Source of the DNA: Candidatus Streptomyces philanthi
GTDB taxonomy: Bacteria > Actinomycetota > Actinomycetes > Streptomycetales > Streptomycetaceae
DNA length: 64,000 bases
Assembly (NCBI GenBank): GCA_018114805.1
Contig: CP073042.1
Span: 6,865,501 to 6,929,500, forward strand
Direction: 5' to 3'
Below are positions 46,937 through 56,707 of this stretch, piece by piece. The notes under the pieces were generated by a model. The model did no database searches. It had not been told where the DNA came from and saw only the letters and a list, made by a program, of their open reading frames with translations. Position numbers and translations under genes: made by a program. Every line of letters begins with the position of its first letter. The stretch's first letter is position 1.

Positions 46937-46975
46937 CCATGGGGTGGCGAGCCGCACCGGTTCGCCACCCCATGG
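46937..46975. repeat. 14-bp inverted repeat before lnt (possible terminator)
   Basis: CCATGGGGTGGCGA (46937-46950) and TCGCCACCCCATGG (46962-46975) are perfect complements around an 11-base loop. It lies 228 bases after the amidohydrolase stop in the 587-base gap 46710-47296, which otherwise shows no gene. It could end the upstream transcript or act as a leader hairpin for lnt. Confidence 0.7.
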
Positions 46976-47296
46976 GAGCCAGGTCCAGCGCACGGGGCGG
47001 GGGAGGCGCTCACCGGGTCGGCAGGTGCGACCCGGGTGGGGCCCGGACGCTCAGTAGACAACGGCTCTCGGTCGACCCGCAGCCAGCGGGCCCCAGTCGG
47101 CCCGAAGGGCGACGGGCCCCTATCCGCACTCCGCGCCACCGCTCCCCGGCGCCCGCCCCGGGCCGCCCGCCCCCGCCGGGCCGTGGCGGGGCCCGGGCAA
47201 CGCCGGACGTCGCACACCCGTTACGCACCCAGCGGGCCGCTCGTGGTGGCTCGCGGTATACCGTCACTTCACCACAGCTCGACCTGCAGGAAGGCC

Positions 47297-49189
47297 GTGA
47301 CGTTGCACCCCGGTTCCGACACCTCCGCTGGTGCCACCGCCAGCGGCGAGGCAGCCGACGCGCCGGTCAGTAGACCAGCCGAGCCGCCGACAACCGCTCC
47401 CGAGCCCGCCACGACGCCGAGCGCCGAACCCGCCGTACGGGCCACCCGCCGCCAGCGCCTGGCGCGGTGGTCCCGCCGCGAGGCGCGGCGTACCACGCTG
47501 GCCGCGGCCAGCGGGCTCGCCCTCGGCTTCGCCTTCCCGCCGTACGACCTGTGGCCCCTCTCGCTCCTCGCCGTCGCGGCGCTCGCCCTGCTCACCCGGG
47601 GCAGGACGGCCCGCCAGGGGGCGTGGACCGGCTTCGCCTTTGGGCTCCCGTTCTTCCTGCTGCTGCTGAAGTGGCTGGACGTCGTCGGCTGGGACGCGGT
47701 CATCGGCCTCTCGCTGGCCGAGTCACTGTTCTTCGTCCCGCTCGGCGCCGGTCTCGCCCTCACCTCCAGGCTGCCCGGCTGGCCGCTGTGGGCGGCCTGC
47801 CTGTGGGTGGCCGAGGAGTGGGCCAGGGACCGGTTGCCGTTCGGCGGCTTTCCCTGGGGGCGGCTGCCGTTCGCGAACACCGGCTCGCCGTTCACGCCGC
47901 TGGCCGCGCTCGGCGGCGCCCCACTGGTGACCTTCGGCGTCGTCCTGGCCAGCACGCTGCTCGCGGCCGCCGTCGTCGCCCTGTGGCGGGTGTACGCGCT
48001 CGCCGACGGCCGCGCTGCGACCGCTCCCGGGCCCACGCCGGGCGCCGCGGACAACGTCTCGCCCGGCACCGACCCGCTCGACGCCGCCCCCGCCGCGCCG
48101 GCGGAGGCCGCCGGGAGCGCGGCGGACGAGGACGCCACGGCGGGCCCCGCCCCCGCGCCGGCCGCGCGGGCCAGCGGCCCCCGGCTGCTGCGCGGCGCGC
48201 TGCCGGCCATCGAGGCCATCGCCCTGGCCGGCGCGGTGACGCTGGCCGGGTTCCTGGTGTCGGTGCCCACCGACGCCGACGACACCGTGAACATCGCCGT
48301 CGTGCAGGGCAACGTGCAGCAGCCGGGGATGGACTTCCTCGGCCGCCCGATGAAGATCCTCAACAACCACGTCGAGGCGACCCTGCGACTGGCCGAGGAC
48401 GTCAAGGCGGGCCGCAAGCCCCAGCCGGACTTGGTCATCTGGCCGGAGAACGCCTCCGACCTCGACCCGTACAAGTACCGCCAGGCGTACGCGCGCATCG
48501 ACCTGGCGGTGAAGTCGATCGGCGTACCCGTCCTGGTCGGGGCCCTGGTGGACCACCCGACCAAGGAGGGTTACGTCGAGAACCAGGGCATCGTCTGGGA
48601 CCCCAGGACGGGCCCCGGCGCCTCGTACACCAAGCAGCACCCGGTGCCGTTCGGCGAGTACGTGCCCTTCCGCGACCAACTCAGCAAGGTCATCTCGCGG
48701 CTCGACCGCGTCCCCCGGGACTTCTACCCCGGCGACCACACCGGGGTCATGCAGGTCGGCCCGGCCAAGCTGGGCGACGTGATCTGCTTCGAGGTCGCCT
48801 ACGACGAGATCGTGCGCGACACGGTCAACGCCGGGGCCCGGGCGCTGGTGATCCAGACGAACAACGCCACCTACGGCCGCAGAGGCCAGCCCGAGCAGCA
48901 ACTCGTGATGTCCAAGCTGCGCGCCATCGAGCACGGCCGGGCCGTGGTCACCGCGGCGCCGAGCGGAATTAGCGCCGTGGTCGCCCCCGATGGGACTATT
49001 GAGCAGCGCACCAAGGAATTCACCCAGGACGTGCTCAGCGCGCGGATTCCCCTGCGCGACGACATCACCGTCGCCGATCGGATCGGTGCGGTGCCCGAGT
49101 GGGTGCTCGCTATGGTGGGCGTTCTGTCCTGCGCCGCCGCGATCATGGTGAGCCGGCGAGGACGTACGGACGAGAAGGGGATGCAGTGA
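47297..49189 (+). CDS. lnt: Apolipoprotein N-acyltransferase
   Basis: A 630-residue integral membrane enzyme. A disordered Ala/Pro/Thr-rich cytoplasmic start (about 65 residues) leads to membrane segments (A-A-S-G-L-A-L-G-F-A-F-P-P-Y onward). A second low-complexity insert sits near 245-300, and then comes a periplasmic nitrilase-type domain. The Glu-Lys-Cys triad is visible in V-I-W-P-E-N-A-S-D, Y-T-K-Q-H-P-V-P-F-G-E and V-I-C-F-E-V-A-Y. It N-acylates the lipid-modified Cys of lipoproteins. I chose GTG 47297, which follows AGGAAGG; the frame stays open to 46826 but crosses the hairpin region. It overlaps ppm1 by four bases, echoing the fused Lnt-Ppm protein of Mycobacterium tuberculosis. Confidence 0.92.
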   Translation: MTLHPGSDTSAGATASGEAADAPVSRPAEPPTTAPEPATTPSAEPAVRATRRQRLARWSRREARRTTLAAASGLALGFAFPPYDLWPLSLLAVAALALLTRGRTARQGAWTGFAFGLPFFLLLLKWLDVVGWDAVIGLSLAESLFFVPLGAGLALTSRLPGWPLWAACLWVAEEWARDRLPFGGFPWGRLPFANTGSPFTPLAALGGAPLVTFGVVLASTLLAAAVVALWRVYALADGRAATAPGPTPGAADNVSPGTDPLDAAPAAPAEAAGSAADEDATAGPAPAPAARASGPRLLRGALPAIEAIALAGAVTLAGFLVSVPTDADDTVNIAVVQGNVQQPGMDFLGRPMKILNNHVEATLRLAEDVKAGRKPQPDLVIWPENASDLDPYKYRQAYARIDLAVKSIGVPVLVGALVDHPTKEGYVENQGIVWDPRTGPGASYTKQHPVPFGEYVPFRDQLSKVISRLDRVPRDFYPGDHTGVMQVGPAKLGDVICFEVAYDEIVRDTVNAGARALVIQTNNATYGRRGQPEQQLVMSKLRAIEHGRAVVTAAPSGISAVVAPDGTIEQRTKEFTQDVLSARIPLRDDITVADRIGAVPEWVLAMVGVLSCAAAIMVSRRGRTDEKGMQ

Positions 49190-49980
49190 ACGACGGCGTT
49201 GAGGTTGTGCGTGGCGAGACTCAGGAGAGGAAGTACGGTCCGCTCGGCACGACCTTGCTGATCATTCCGACTTACAACGAGGCGGAGAACATCAAGCCGA
49301 TCGTCGAACGGGTGCGCAAGGCCGTCCCCGATGCGCACGTGCTCGTCGCCGACGACAACAGCCCCGACGGCACTGGCAAGATTGCCGATGAGATCGCCGG
49401 CCAGGACGAGCAGGTGCACGTCCTGCACCGCAAGGGCAAGGAAGGTCTCGGCGCCGCCTATCTGGCGGGCTTTCGCTGGGGGATCGAGCACGACTACGGC
49501 GTCCTGGTGGAGATGGACGCGGACGGCTCGCACCAGCCCGAGGAACTGCCCCGGCTGCTGACCGCCCTCGGCGGGGCCGACCTGGTCCTCGGCTCGCGCT
49601 GGGTGCCGGGTGGGCGCGTGGTGAACTGGCCGAAGTTCCGCGAGCTGATCTCCCGGGGCGGGAGCACCTACTCGCGGCTGCTGCTCGACGTGCCGATCCG
49701 CGACGTCACCGGCGGCTTCCGGGCCTTCCGCCGGGAGACCCTGGAGGGCCTGGGCATGGACGCCGTCGCCTCGCAGGGCTACTGCTTCCAGGTCGACCTG
49801 GCCTGGCGCGCCGTGAAGGCCGGCTTTCACGTCGTGGAGGTGCCCATCACCTTCGTGGACCGGGAGCACGGCGACAGCAAGATGAGCCGCGATATCCTGG
49901 TCGAGGCCCTGTGGCGGGTGACCGCCTGGGGCGTGGGCTCCCGGGTGAACCGGGTGACCGGCCGCAAGCAGCAGCCCTAG
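49186..49980 (+). CDS. ppm1: Polyprenol monophosphomannose synthase
   Basis: A 264-residue GT2 glycosyltransferase. The nucleotide-binding start is IIPTYNEAENIKPIVERV, then V-A-D-D-N-S-P-D-G-T, the metal motif E-M-D-A-D-G-S-H, G-S-R-W-V-P-G-G and the C-terminal I-T-F-V-D-R-E-H-G-D-S-K-M-S typical of dolichol-phosphate mannose synthases. It transfers mannose from GDP-mannose to polyprenyl phosphate for protein O-mannosylation and glycolipids at the membrane. It is translationally coupled to lnt. Confidence 0.92.
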   Translation: MNDGVEVVRGETQERKYGPLGTTLLIIPTYNEAENIKPIVERVRKAVPDAHVLVADDNSPDGTGKIADEIAGQDEQVHVLHRKGKEGLGAAYLAGFRWGIEHDYGVLVEMDADGSHQPEELPRLLTALGGADLVLGSRWVPGGRVVNWPKFRELISRGGSTYSRLLLDVPIRDVTGGFRAFRRETLEGLGMDAVASQGYCFQVDLAWRAVKAGFHVVEVPITFVDREHGDSKMSRDILVEALWRVTAWGVGSRVNRVTGRKQQP

Positions 49981-50041
49981 CGCCGGCGTACGACGACACC
50001 GCACGGACACGTTCACCACACGGCGCAGGCACACTGAAGAA

Positions 50042-50650
50042 ATGACGTTCGGCGCACCTCAATCACCGCACCCCCGACCGCAGAGACAGCCCTCGCGGGC
50101 TCGGCGGATCGTCCCGCTCGCCCTCGCGGCCTGGCTGGTCCTGGAAATCTGGCTGCTCGTCCTGGTCGCGGACGCTTCGAGCGCCCTGACCGTACTGGCG
50201 CTCCTGGTAGGCGGGGCCGTCCTGGGCGGCTACGTCATCAAGCGGGCCGGGCGCCGGGCGTGGCAGACGCTGACCGCCGGGCTGCGGCCCGGCGCCGGCG
50301 CCACGGACGACGATCCGACGGCGGGCCTGGGCAACGGGCTGCTCATGCTCGGCGGGCTGCTGCTGATGCTGCCCGGCCTGGTCTCGGACGTGCTGGGGCT
50401 GGTGCTCCTCCTCCCGCCGGTGCGCGCCCTGCTCGGCCGGCGCGCCGAGCGGGCCCTGTCTCGCCGCATCGGGTACGCCACCAGCTCGCTCGGCGACGCC
50501 TTCCAGCAGGCGGGGCGGGGGCAGGGTTACCGGCCCGGCGGCGGCAAGGTGGTGCCGGGCGAGGTCGTCCGCGACGACGAGCCGCCGGGGGCCGAGGGCC
50601 CCGGTGACGAGCGCGGCCCGGGCCGCCAGGACCCGCCGCTGCCTCGCTGA
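50042..50650 (+). CDS. fxsA: FxsA family membrane protein
   Basis: A 202-residue protein with three or four membrane segments (A-A-W-L-V-L-E-I-W-L-L-V-L-V; A-L-L-V-G-G-A-V-L-G-G-Y-V-I; NGLLMLGGLLLMLPGLVSDV). The last segment, with L-P-G-L-V-S-D-V-L-G-L-V-L-L-L-P, is the FxsA hallmark. The tail is Gly/Pro-rich and acidic. FxsA of E. coli reduces phage F exclusion of T7; the actinobacterial role is unknown. It starts 61 bases after ppm1. Confidence 0.9.
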   Translation: MTFGAPQSPHPRPQRQPSRARRIVPLALAAWLVLEIWLLVLVADASSALTVLALLVGGAVLGGYVIKRAGRRAWQTLTAGLRPGAGATDDDPTAGLGNGLLMLGGLLLMLPGLVSDVLGLVLLLPPVRALLGRRAERALSRRIGYATSSLGDAFQQAGRGQGYRPGGGKVVPGEVVRDDEPPGAEGPGDERGPGRQDPPLPR

Positions 50651-50821
50651 CGGGCGACGCCGCCACCGGGCTCCAGGGCCGTGCGGCGACCGCTTCCCGT
50701 GGCGGCCGGCGCGGGCCGTGCCGCGCCGTCTTCCTTGTCGACCCGCCCCGGCGGGCCCCGCTCTCCTACGGCGCACGTCGCCACGGGGCGGCCGGGTGGC
50801 GGGGATCGGGTTAGAGGACAA

Positions 50822-50866
50822 ACGGAGGCCGGGGCCACTGCTGAGCAGTGGCCCCGGCCTCCGTTG
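50822..50866. terminator. Bidirectional terminator between fxsA and rbpA
   Basis: A stem of about 21 base pairs runs from AACGGAGGCCGGGGCC (starting 50822) to its complement ending GGCCTCCGTT (50866), with a loop around TGAG. It lies between the two convergent genes. Confidence 0.85.
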
Positions 50867-50907
50867 TGTGCTGCCTTGCGCGCCGGGCGGGCCCGGCGCC
50901 TCGTCCG

Positions 50908-51282
50908 TCAGGCTGACTTGCGGTTGTCCCGCGGGTGCACGGCAATGTTCATGGCGCCGGACCGCAGGACGGCCAGCCGTTCGGCCAGCACCTCCTCCAA
51001 CTCCTCGCGAGTGCGTCGCTCCATGAGCATGTCCCAGTGCGTACGCGCAGGCTTGCCCTTCTTCTCCTCAGGCCCTTCGCCATCCACCAGGAGCGCCTGG
51101 GCGCCGCACGCCTTGCACTCCCACTCCGGTGGAATCTCAGCCTCTACCGAGAAGGGCATCTCGAATCGATGTCCGTTCTGGCATGCGTACTCCACCGCCT
51201 GGCGCGGGGCCAGATCGATGCCGCGGTCGGTCTCGTAGCTGGTCACCACGAGTCGCGTGCCGCGGAGAGCTCGCTCACTCAT
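50908..51282 (-). CDS. rbpA: RNA polymerase-binding protein RbpA
   Basis: A 124-residue protein matching RbpA over its full length: start S-E-R-A-L-R-G-T-R-L, core A-E-I-P-P-E-W-E-C-K-A-C-G, and the sigma-binding C-terminal helix H-W-D-M-L-M-E-R-R-T-R-E-E-L-E. It binds RNA polymerase and the principal sigma factor and stabilises the open complex, and it affects rifampicin sensitivity. ATG 51282 follows GGGAGG; an ATG at 51312 lacks a good site. It is preceded by a sigma-R-type promoter. Confidence 0.96.
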   Translation of the reverse strand: MSERALRGTRLVVTSYETDRGIDLAPRQAVEYACQNGHRFEMPFSVEAEIPPEWECKACGAQALLVDGEGPEEKKGKPARTHWDMLMERRTREELEEVLAERLAVLRSGAMNIAVHPRDNRKSA

Positions 51283-51344
51283 GAATCGTGCCTCCCGGGC
51301 TTTGTCGCCCACAGGACAGGTGTCGCTGTCGTCGTCATCTGTTC

Positions 51345-51370
51345 AACGTCCGGTCGGCGGTGAAGATTCC
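51345..51370 (-). promoter_or_regulatory. Sigma-R-type promoter of rbpA
   Basis: On the minus strand GGAAT (51370-51366) and GTT (51347-51345) are separated by exactly 18 bases, the thiol-oxidative-stress sigma-R consensus of Streptomyces, 63 bases before the rbpA start. rbpA is a known sigma-R target in S. coelicolor. The rest of 51283-51634 holds no gene; a weak inverted ACATCT/AGATGT pair near 51435-51452 is the only other structure seen. Confidence 0.82.
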
Positions 51371-51634
51371 CGTAGTGGGACATGCGTCGCCCGTCGTGCC
51401 GCCCCGTTGTTCTACCCACCGGCGCCCGGTTGTCACATCTGACAGTAGATGTCACCCAGCGTTTGCCGTCCTTTAGCGCCCAGTAACGGTCCGCCTGGTA
51501 GGTCGAGGGCGTAAACTACTCGGCCTCATGCGTCAGCTCTAAATCCGGTCCACTGTGCGGTCAGAAATTGACGTTCACTGATCGAGGGCCTAGGCCTTTC
51601 GTACCCTAGTGCGCCCTCTCCTACCCTGGACGCG

Positions 51635-52498
51635 TCAAGTCGACCGATGGTTGCCAGCCGAACCGGTCCCGGTCCGTGCCGCGTCACCTCGCGTGCCCTC
51701 GTCACCCTCCGCCAGCTCGCTCCCCCGTGCCGGCCCGCCGGGTTCCGCGTGCTCCGGTGCCGGGGTGTCCGCTGTCGCGTCCGGCCGGCTCGCGGGCCCG
51801 GCGTGCGACGCGGCGCCGGCGGCCCCGGCCTCCGTCGCCTCCTCGGTCGCCTCCGGCCGCCCCGAGCCGCCGGCGACCACGCCCCGGCGGCCCTGCTCCA
51901 GGCCCGCTATGTCGAAGACCCGCAGGAAGAACTGCGACAGCGGGCCGATCGCCACCGCGTACAGCACGGTGCCCACGCCGACCGAGCCGCCCAGCGCGAA
52001 GCCGGTGGCCAGGACCGCCACCTCGATGCCGGTCCGCACCAGGCGGATGGAGCGCCCGGTGCGCCAGTGCAGGCCGGTCATGAGCCCGTCGCGCGGGCCG
52101 GGGCCGAAGCGCGCCGAGATGTACAGGCCGGTGGCCGCCCCGTTGAGCACGATGGCGAACAGCAGCAGCGGAACGCGGGCGACGAGTGACGTGAGGTCGG
52201 AGGTGAGCGCCAACGTCGCGTCCATCACGAGGCCGATCACCACGACGTTGGAGATCGTGCCGAGCCCCGGGCGCTGGCGCAGCGGAATCCACAGGGCCAG
52301 CACCACCGCGCCCGCCAGGATCACCACCGTGCCGATGGAGAGGCCGGTGTGCTCCGAGACGCCCTGGTGGAACACGTCCCAGGGGTCGAGGCCGAGGCCC
52401 GCGCGGAGTTGGAGCCCCATGCTCACCCCGTACAGGGTCAGGCCGGCGTACAACTGCGTGACGCGGCGGGTGAGGTGCGACCCCCTCGGTATCGGCAC
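51635..52498 (-). CDS. YczE/YitT-like integral membrane protein
   Basis: A 287-residue protein from GTG 52498, with AAGGAG six bases upstream. About five membrane segments cover the first 200 residues, starting L-Y-A-G-L-T-L-Y-G-V-S-M-G-L, with the family pattern G-L-G-L-D-P-W-D-V-F-H-Q-G and G-P-G-P-R-D-G-L-M-T-G-L. The last 80 residues are a low-complexity Ala/Gly/Glu tail. The YczE family is thought to transport or sense small molecules. It is divergent from a MocR-type regulator, a pairing seen in many bacteria. Confidence 0.85.
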   Translation of the reverse strand: MPIPRGSHLTRRVTQLYAGLTLYGVSMGLQLRAGLGLDPWDVFHQGVSEHTGLSIGTVVILAGAVVLALWIPLRQRPGLGTISNVVVIGLVMDATLALTSDLTSLVARVPLLLFAIVLNGAATGLYISARFGPGPRDGLMTGLHWRTGRSIRLVRTGIEVAVLATGFALGGSVGVGTVLYAVAIGPLSQFFLRVFDIAGLEQGRRGVVAGGSGRPEATEEATEAGAAGAASHAGPASRPDATADTPAPEHAEPGGPARGSELAEGDEGTRGDAARTGTGSAGNHRST

Positions 52499-52713
52499 GG
52501 TGTGCTCCTTCGGGTGTGGACGGTGTGCGGGGCGCCCGGCGTGGGCGCTCGCGAGGGCGGGGCGGCGCGGCCGTCGCCGAGGGCGTGCCACTCGCGCCGG
52601 CGGGCCGTGGCCTACCGGACGTCGAGGTGGTGCCAGTGGCCTTTCTCATTACACTCTGTTGCCCGGGAGTAGGCCACTTCCAGGGCCAATCTCGGAAAGG
52701 TGGACTGGTGATC

Positions 52714-54208
52714 ATGGGCGAGTGGACCTCTGCGGTGGGGGCTCCGCAGTTGGCGCGGCTCCTGGCATAGCAACGTCCGGCGGGAGCCGCCGCCGAGGTG
52801 CCCGGGCGCCCGGTGCCCGCCTACCGGGCGCTGGCCGACGGCGTACGGCTGCTCGTCCTCGAAGGCCGGCTGCCGGTGGCCGCGCGGGTCCCGGCCGAGC
52901 GGGAACTCGCCGCCGCCCTCGCCGTCAGCCGCACCATCGTCGCCGCCGCGTACGAGGCGCTGCGAGGCGAGGGCTTCCTCGCGTCGGGGCTCGGGCAGTT
53001 GGACGGCCGTGCCGGCGGGCAACCCGCTGCCCACCCGGGCCCTGGAGCCGCTGCCGCCCGAGGCCGCCAGTTCGGTGATCGACCTCGGCTGCGCGGCGCT
53101 GCCCGCGCCGTGGCTGCCCCGCGCGGTGGGTGGCGCGATGGAGGCGCTGCCGCCGTACGTCCACACCCACGGCGACTACCCCGCCGGTCTTCCCATCCTG
53201 CGGCAGGCGTTCGCGGACCGCTACACCGAGCGCGGCATCCCGACCATGCCGGAGCAGATCATGGTCACCACCGGGGCTATGGGCGCCGTGTCCGCCATCT
53301 GTCGCCTCATGGTCCGGCCCGGCGAACGCGTGGCCGTCGAGTCCCCCTCGTACGCCAACGTCCTCCAGCTCATGCGCGAGATGGGCACCCGGCTGGTGCC
53401 CGTCGCCATGGCCGACGGGCTGCGGGGCTGGGACGTCGCGGGCTGGCGGCAGGTACTGCGGGACGCCGCGCCGCGGATGGCCTACGTCGTCGCCGATTTC
53501 CACAACCCGACCGGCGCGCTCGCCTCTAACGAGCAGCGGCGCGACCTGGTCGAGGCCGCGCGCTCGGCCGGCACCGTGCTCGTGGTGGACGAGACGATGG
53601 CCGACCTGCCGCTGGAGCCGGACGTGCGGATGCCCAAGCCGGTCTCCGCGTTCGATCCCGCCGGCAATGCCGTGATCACCCTGGGCAGCGCGAGCAAGGC
53701 GTTCTGGGGCGGGCTGCGGATCGGTTGGGTGCGGGCCGCCCCCGAGGTGATCCGCACGCTGGTCGCGGCCCGCGCGTACGCCGATCTCGGCACGCCCGTC
53801 ATCGATCAGCTCGCCGTGAACTGGCTGCTGGGCAAAGGCGGTTGGGAGGAGGCGGTGGCCGTGCGGCGGGCCGGCGCCCGGGAGAACCGGGACGCGCTGG
53901 TGGCCGCGCTCGAACGGCACCTGCCGGACTGGGAGTTCACGATCCCCCGGGGCGGGCTCACGCTGTGGGTGCGCACCGGGGGACTGTCCGGATCGCGCGT
54001 CGCCGAGGCCGGCGAACGGCTCGGGGTGCGCGTCCCGTCCGGACCGCGCTTCGGCATCGACGGGGCGTTCGAGGGGTACGTGCGGCTGCCGTTCACCGTC
54101 AGCGGCGCGGTCGCCGACGAGGCCGCCGTCCGCCTGGCGGCCGCGGCGCGCCTGGTGGCGACGGGTGCCGGCGCCGAGGGCGAGTCGACGCGGCTGTTCG
54201 TGGCGTAG
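52714..54208 (+). pseudogene. MocR-type regulator (GntR helix-turn-helix plus aminotransferase), broken
   Basis: ATG 52714 begins M-G-E-W-T-S-A-V-G-A-P-Q-L-A-R-L-L. A TAG at 52768-52770 interrupts this in the same frame that then gives the GntR domain (Y-R-A-L-A-D-G-V-R-L-L-V-L-E, V-S-R-T-I-V-A-A-A-Y-E). A frameshift near 52995 moves to the fold-type I aminotransferase-like domain, which is intact to 54208: H-G-D-Y-P-A-G-L-P-I-L-R, V-A-D-F-H-N-P-T-G-A and the PLP-lysine region L-G-S-A-S-K-A-F-W-G-G-L. MocR proteins bind PLP and regulate linked genes, here yczE. With two lesions it is probably inactive unless the sequence is wrong. Confidence 0.82.
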
Positions 54209-55689
54209 CCGTACGGCGCCGCGCGGCCCCCGTGGCCGGCCGGCAGCGTGGCGCCGCTGGCGGCGCGGCCGACTGCACGGCCTCCGTCGCCGACGGGGCC
54301 GCCGCGTGTCCCGGCAGGAGGGCGAGGACCGCCCCACGCTGGACCTCGCTGGTGGCGTCGTCGTACGGGTCGGGCGTGGCGGGGACCTGGAGGCTGTGGA
54401 CCGGGCCGTCACCGAGCCGGGTGAAGCCGCGGCCCGGCGGCGTGTCGGGCACCGGCGAACTGGGCGGCGGCGTGCTGAGCGTGCGGTGGAGCTCTTCGTA
54501 CGAGGCGGGCCCGAGCACCACGCGGGCGCGGGTGGCGGCGGCGACGTACGGGCCGAGGGCCTCGGCCCCGTCGGGCTGCTCGGCGATGACGACGCTGATG
54601 TGCGCGGGCCGGCCGTGTTGGAGCGGGGCGCGCAGCAGCTCCTGTGGGCCGGGGCGGCCGTCGGTCGAGGTCAGGTGGGTGAGGGTGGCGGGTCGGCCCA
54701 CCACGAGCCACAGCGGCCGGCGGATGTCGTCGGGGGCGGGGCGGCCGAGCCGCCGGGCCTCGTGGGCGCGGACGAGTCGCCGCTCGGTCTCGTGCGCGGC
54801 CCACTCCAGGGCGGCCAGCGCGCCGGCCGGGTCACTCTCCACGGCCAGGACGCCGGAGCGGCCGTGCAGGAAGCCGTAGCCGCCGCTGCCCGCGCCGTCG
54901 ACGACCAGCACGTCGGCGTGCGGCAGGGCCTGGAGCAGCAGCGAACGCAGCAGGGTGGTGGTGCCGCTGCCCGGCCGGCCGAGCGCGAGCAGGTGCGGTT
55001 CGGTGGACCGGGGGTCGCTGCGCCACAGCACCGGTGCCGCGTGCTGACGGGACCGCCCGTCGAGGTCGGTCACCGGTACGGTGCGCCCCACCGCGTCCGG
55101 ATCGGTGAAGCCCAGGACCGCCTCGCCGGGCGCCGTCACGAAGCGCTGGGCGCACAGCGTGGTGGGCAGGGCGGGCAACACGCTGAGGGTGAGTCGGCCC
55201 GCCTCCTGGTCCCAGTCGAAGCGGTACTCGCGCCCTCGCCCGGACTTCGCGGCCAGCAGCCGTTCCACGTGCCACCGCGCCTTGGGGTCGCCGTCCGCGA
55301 AGTAGCCGGGGTAGCGCAACACCAGGTGCGCGGGCCGCCCGTCGTCCGCGAAGGCGTACTCCTCGAACGCCGTCTCCCAGGTGCGGGCGTACGCGTAGAG
55401 CGGGTCGGGGTTCTCGGGCGCGCCGAAGTGCGGCACGAGCGCCTCGTACAGCGTGCGCAGCCGCGCGGCCTCGGCCTCGGTGGGCGTGTCGCGCAGCGCC
55501 GACCGGGCGGCCGGCCCAGCCCGCCCCGGCCAGCAGGCCGACCAGCGCCAACAGCGGCCCGTACGGCGCGAGGCCGACGGCCAGGGCGCCGGCCTCGCCG
55601 AAGAACAGCGTGGGGCCGCGCCGCTCCCGTGCGGTCCGCTCCCACCCGCGGCGGCCGGCCGCGGCGAGCGCCCGCAGCCCGCGCGCCAC
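54099..55689 (-). pseudogene. FtsK/SpoIIIE-like ATPase with membrane region, one frameshift
   Basis: The main frame (from about 55500 down) has the Walker A loop in ALGRPGSGTTTLLRSLLLQ, a Walker B-like V-L-V-V-D-G-A-G-S-G and later P-L-W-L-V-V-G-R, as in FtsK/TraB-type ATPases. The N-terminal part, in another frame, contains a membrane segment (P-L-L-A-L-V-G-L-L-A-G-A-G-W). The two join if one base is corrected near 55505. The start is unclear: GTG 55689 is the first codon available, but protein-like sequence continues to about 55835 against the small gene upstream. The annotated 3' end overlaps the MocR gene by 110 bases, and its last 60 residues are Arg/Pro noise, so the true end may be near 54240. 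Confidence 0.65.
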
Positions 55690-55834
55690 GGTCAGCAGCG
55701 GGTGCAGGACGTCGGCGACGCCGCCGGCGGCGGTGCGCCCGAGGGCGCGCCCACGGGCGAGCTGGGCCTTGGCGATCGGGGGCGGGGGAGCGCGGGGCGG
55801 GCCACGGGCGGCCTCCAGGGCTGGCGGTGGGCGG

Positions 55835-56029
55835 TCAGATTCTGATGTCGCCCAGCAGGTCGGCGAGGCTGGCGCTGCCGGCCTGGATGCTGGGCGCGAT
55901 CGCCGTGCCGGCCAGGTAGAAGCCGAACAGGGCGCAGACGATGGCGTGTGAGGCCTTGAGGCCGTCCTTGCGGAAGAACAGGAAGACTATGACGCCGAGC
56001 AGCACGACGCCGGAGATGGAGAAGATCAT
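55835..56029 (-). CDS. Small membrane protein upstream of the FtsK-like gene
   Basis: A 64-residue protein with two hydrophobic segments (I-S-G-V-V-L-L-G-V-I-V-F-L-F-F; A-I-V-C-A-L-F-G-F-Y-L-A-G-T-A-I-A). ATG 56029 has AGGAG eight bases upstream. It is adjacent to the FtsK-like gene on the same strand and the two probably form one transcript. The function is unknown. Confidence 0.75.
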   Translation of the reverse strand: MIFSISGVVLLGVIVFLFFRKDGLKASHAIVCALFGFYLAGTAIAPSIQAGSASLADLLGDIRI

Positions 56030-56266
56030 GACGGGTCTCCTAAAGAATGTGGACGATCAACGCGAGTGGCACAAGACTCACAGAAATTACGAAAGGGAGA
56101 AAATTGCGAACGGGTGATTTATCAGTCAATTCATTCGCGCGCGAGTGATGATCGATCCGTAGGGTGGGAGTGCGGCGCGGACCGGAACCGCGGCGCCTCG
56201 ATGCGGCGATTGGGGCTCTCCCGCACCTGGGGTGGGTCCTCCTCGACAGAGCGAAGGGCGGATTTC

Positions 56267-56707
56267 ATGACCGAACACGGCGGAGCCAGCGCACAGGGCG
56301 GGGTGGACCCGAACGCCGAGCCGGCGCACGATCCGGAGGTTCTGCAACTGGCGGCCAAGGTCTTCGACCTGGCCCGGCACGGTGACACGGACACGCTGGC
56401 TGCGTACGTGGACGCTGGGGTCCCCGCCAACCTCACCAACGACCGCGGCGACTCGCTGGTCATGCTCGCCGCTTACCACGGCCACGCGGAGGCCGTGGAG
56501 GCGTTGCTCCAGCGCGGCGCCGACCCGGACCGCGCCAACGACCGGGGGCAGACGCCGCTGGCGGGCGCGGTGTTCAAGGGCGAGGACGCGGTTGTCCGGC
56601 TGCTCGTGCGGCACGGCGCCGACCCGGCGGCCGGCGCGCCGTCGGCCATCGAGGTGGCCCAGGTCTTCGGCCGTCCGGACCTGGTGGGGCTGTTCACCGA
56701 GGGGTGA
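56267..56707 (+). CDS. Ankyrin-repeat protein
   Basis: A 146-residue protein made of about three ankyrin repeats: V-F-D-L-A-R-H-G-D-T-D-T-L-A-A-Y-V-D-A-G, then LVMLAAYHGHAEAVEALLQR-G-A-D-P and T-P-L-A-G-A-V-F-K-G-E-D-A-V-V-R-L-L. There is no signal peptide. Such repeats bind proteins. ATG 56267 has an AAGGGCGG site and follows a 237-base divergent intergenic region. The partner is not known. Confidence 0.88.
   Translation: MTEHGGASAQGGVDPNAEPAHDPEVLQLAAKVFDLARHGDTDTLAAYVDAGVPANLTNDRGDSLVMLAAYHGHAEAVEALLQRGADPDRANDRGQTPLAGAVFKGEDAVVRLLVRHGADPAAGAPSAIEVAQVFGRPDLVGLFTEG

Noticed and set aside
46826..47296. N-terminal extension of lnt to 46826
   Set aside because: It would cross a perfect hairpin, is compositionally biased and lacks membrane or catalytic features; GTG 47297 has an AGGAAGG site.
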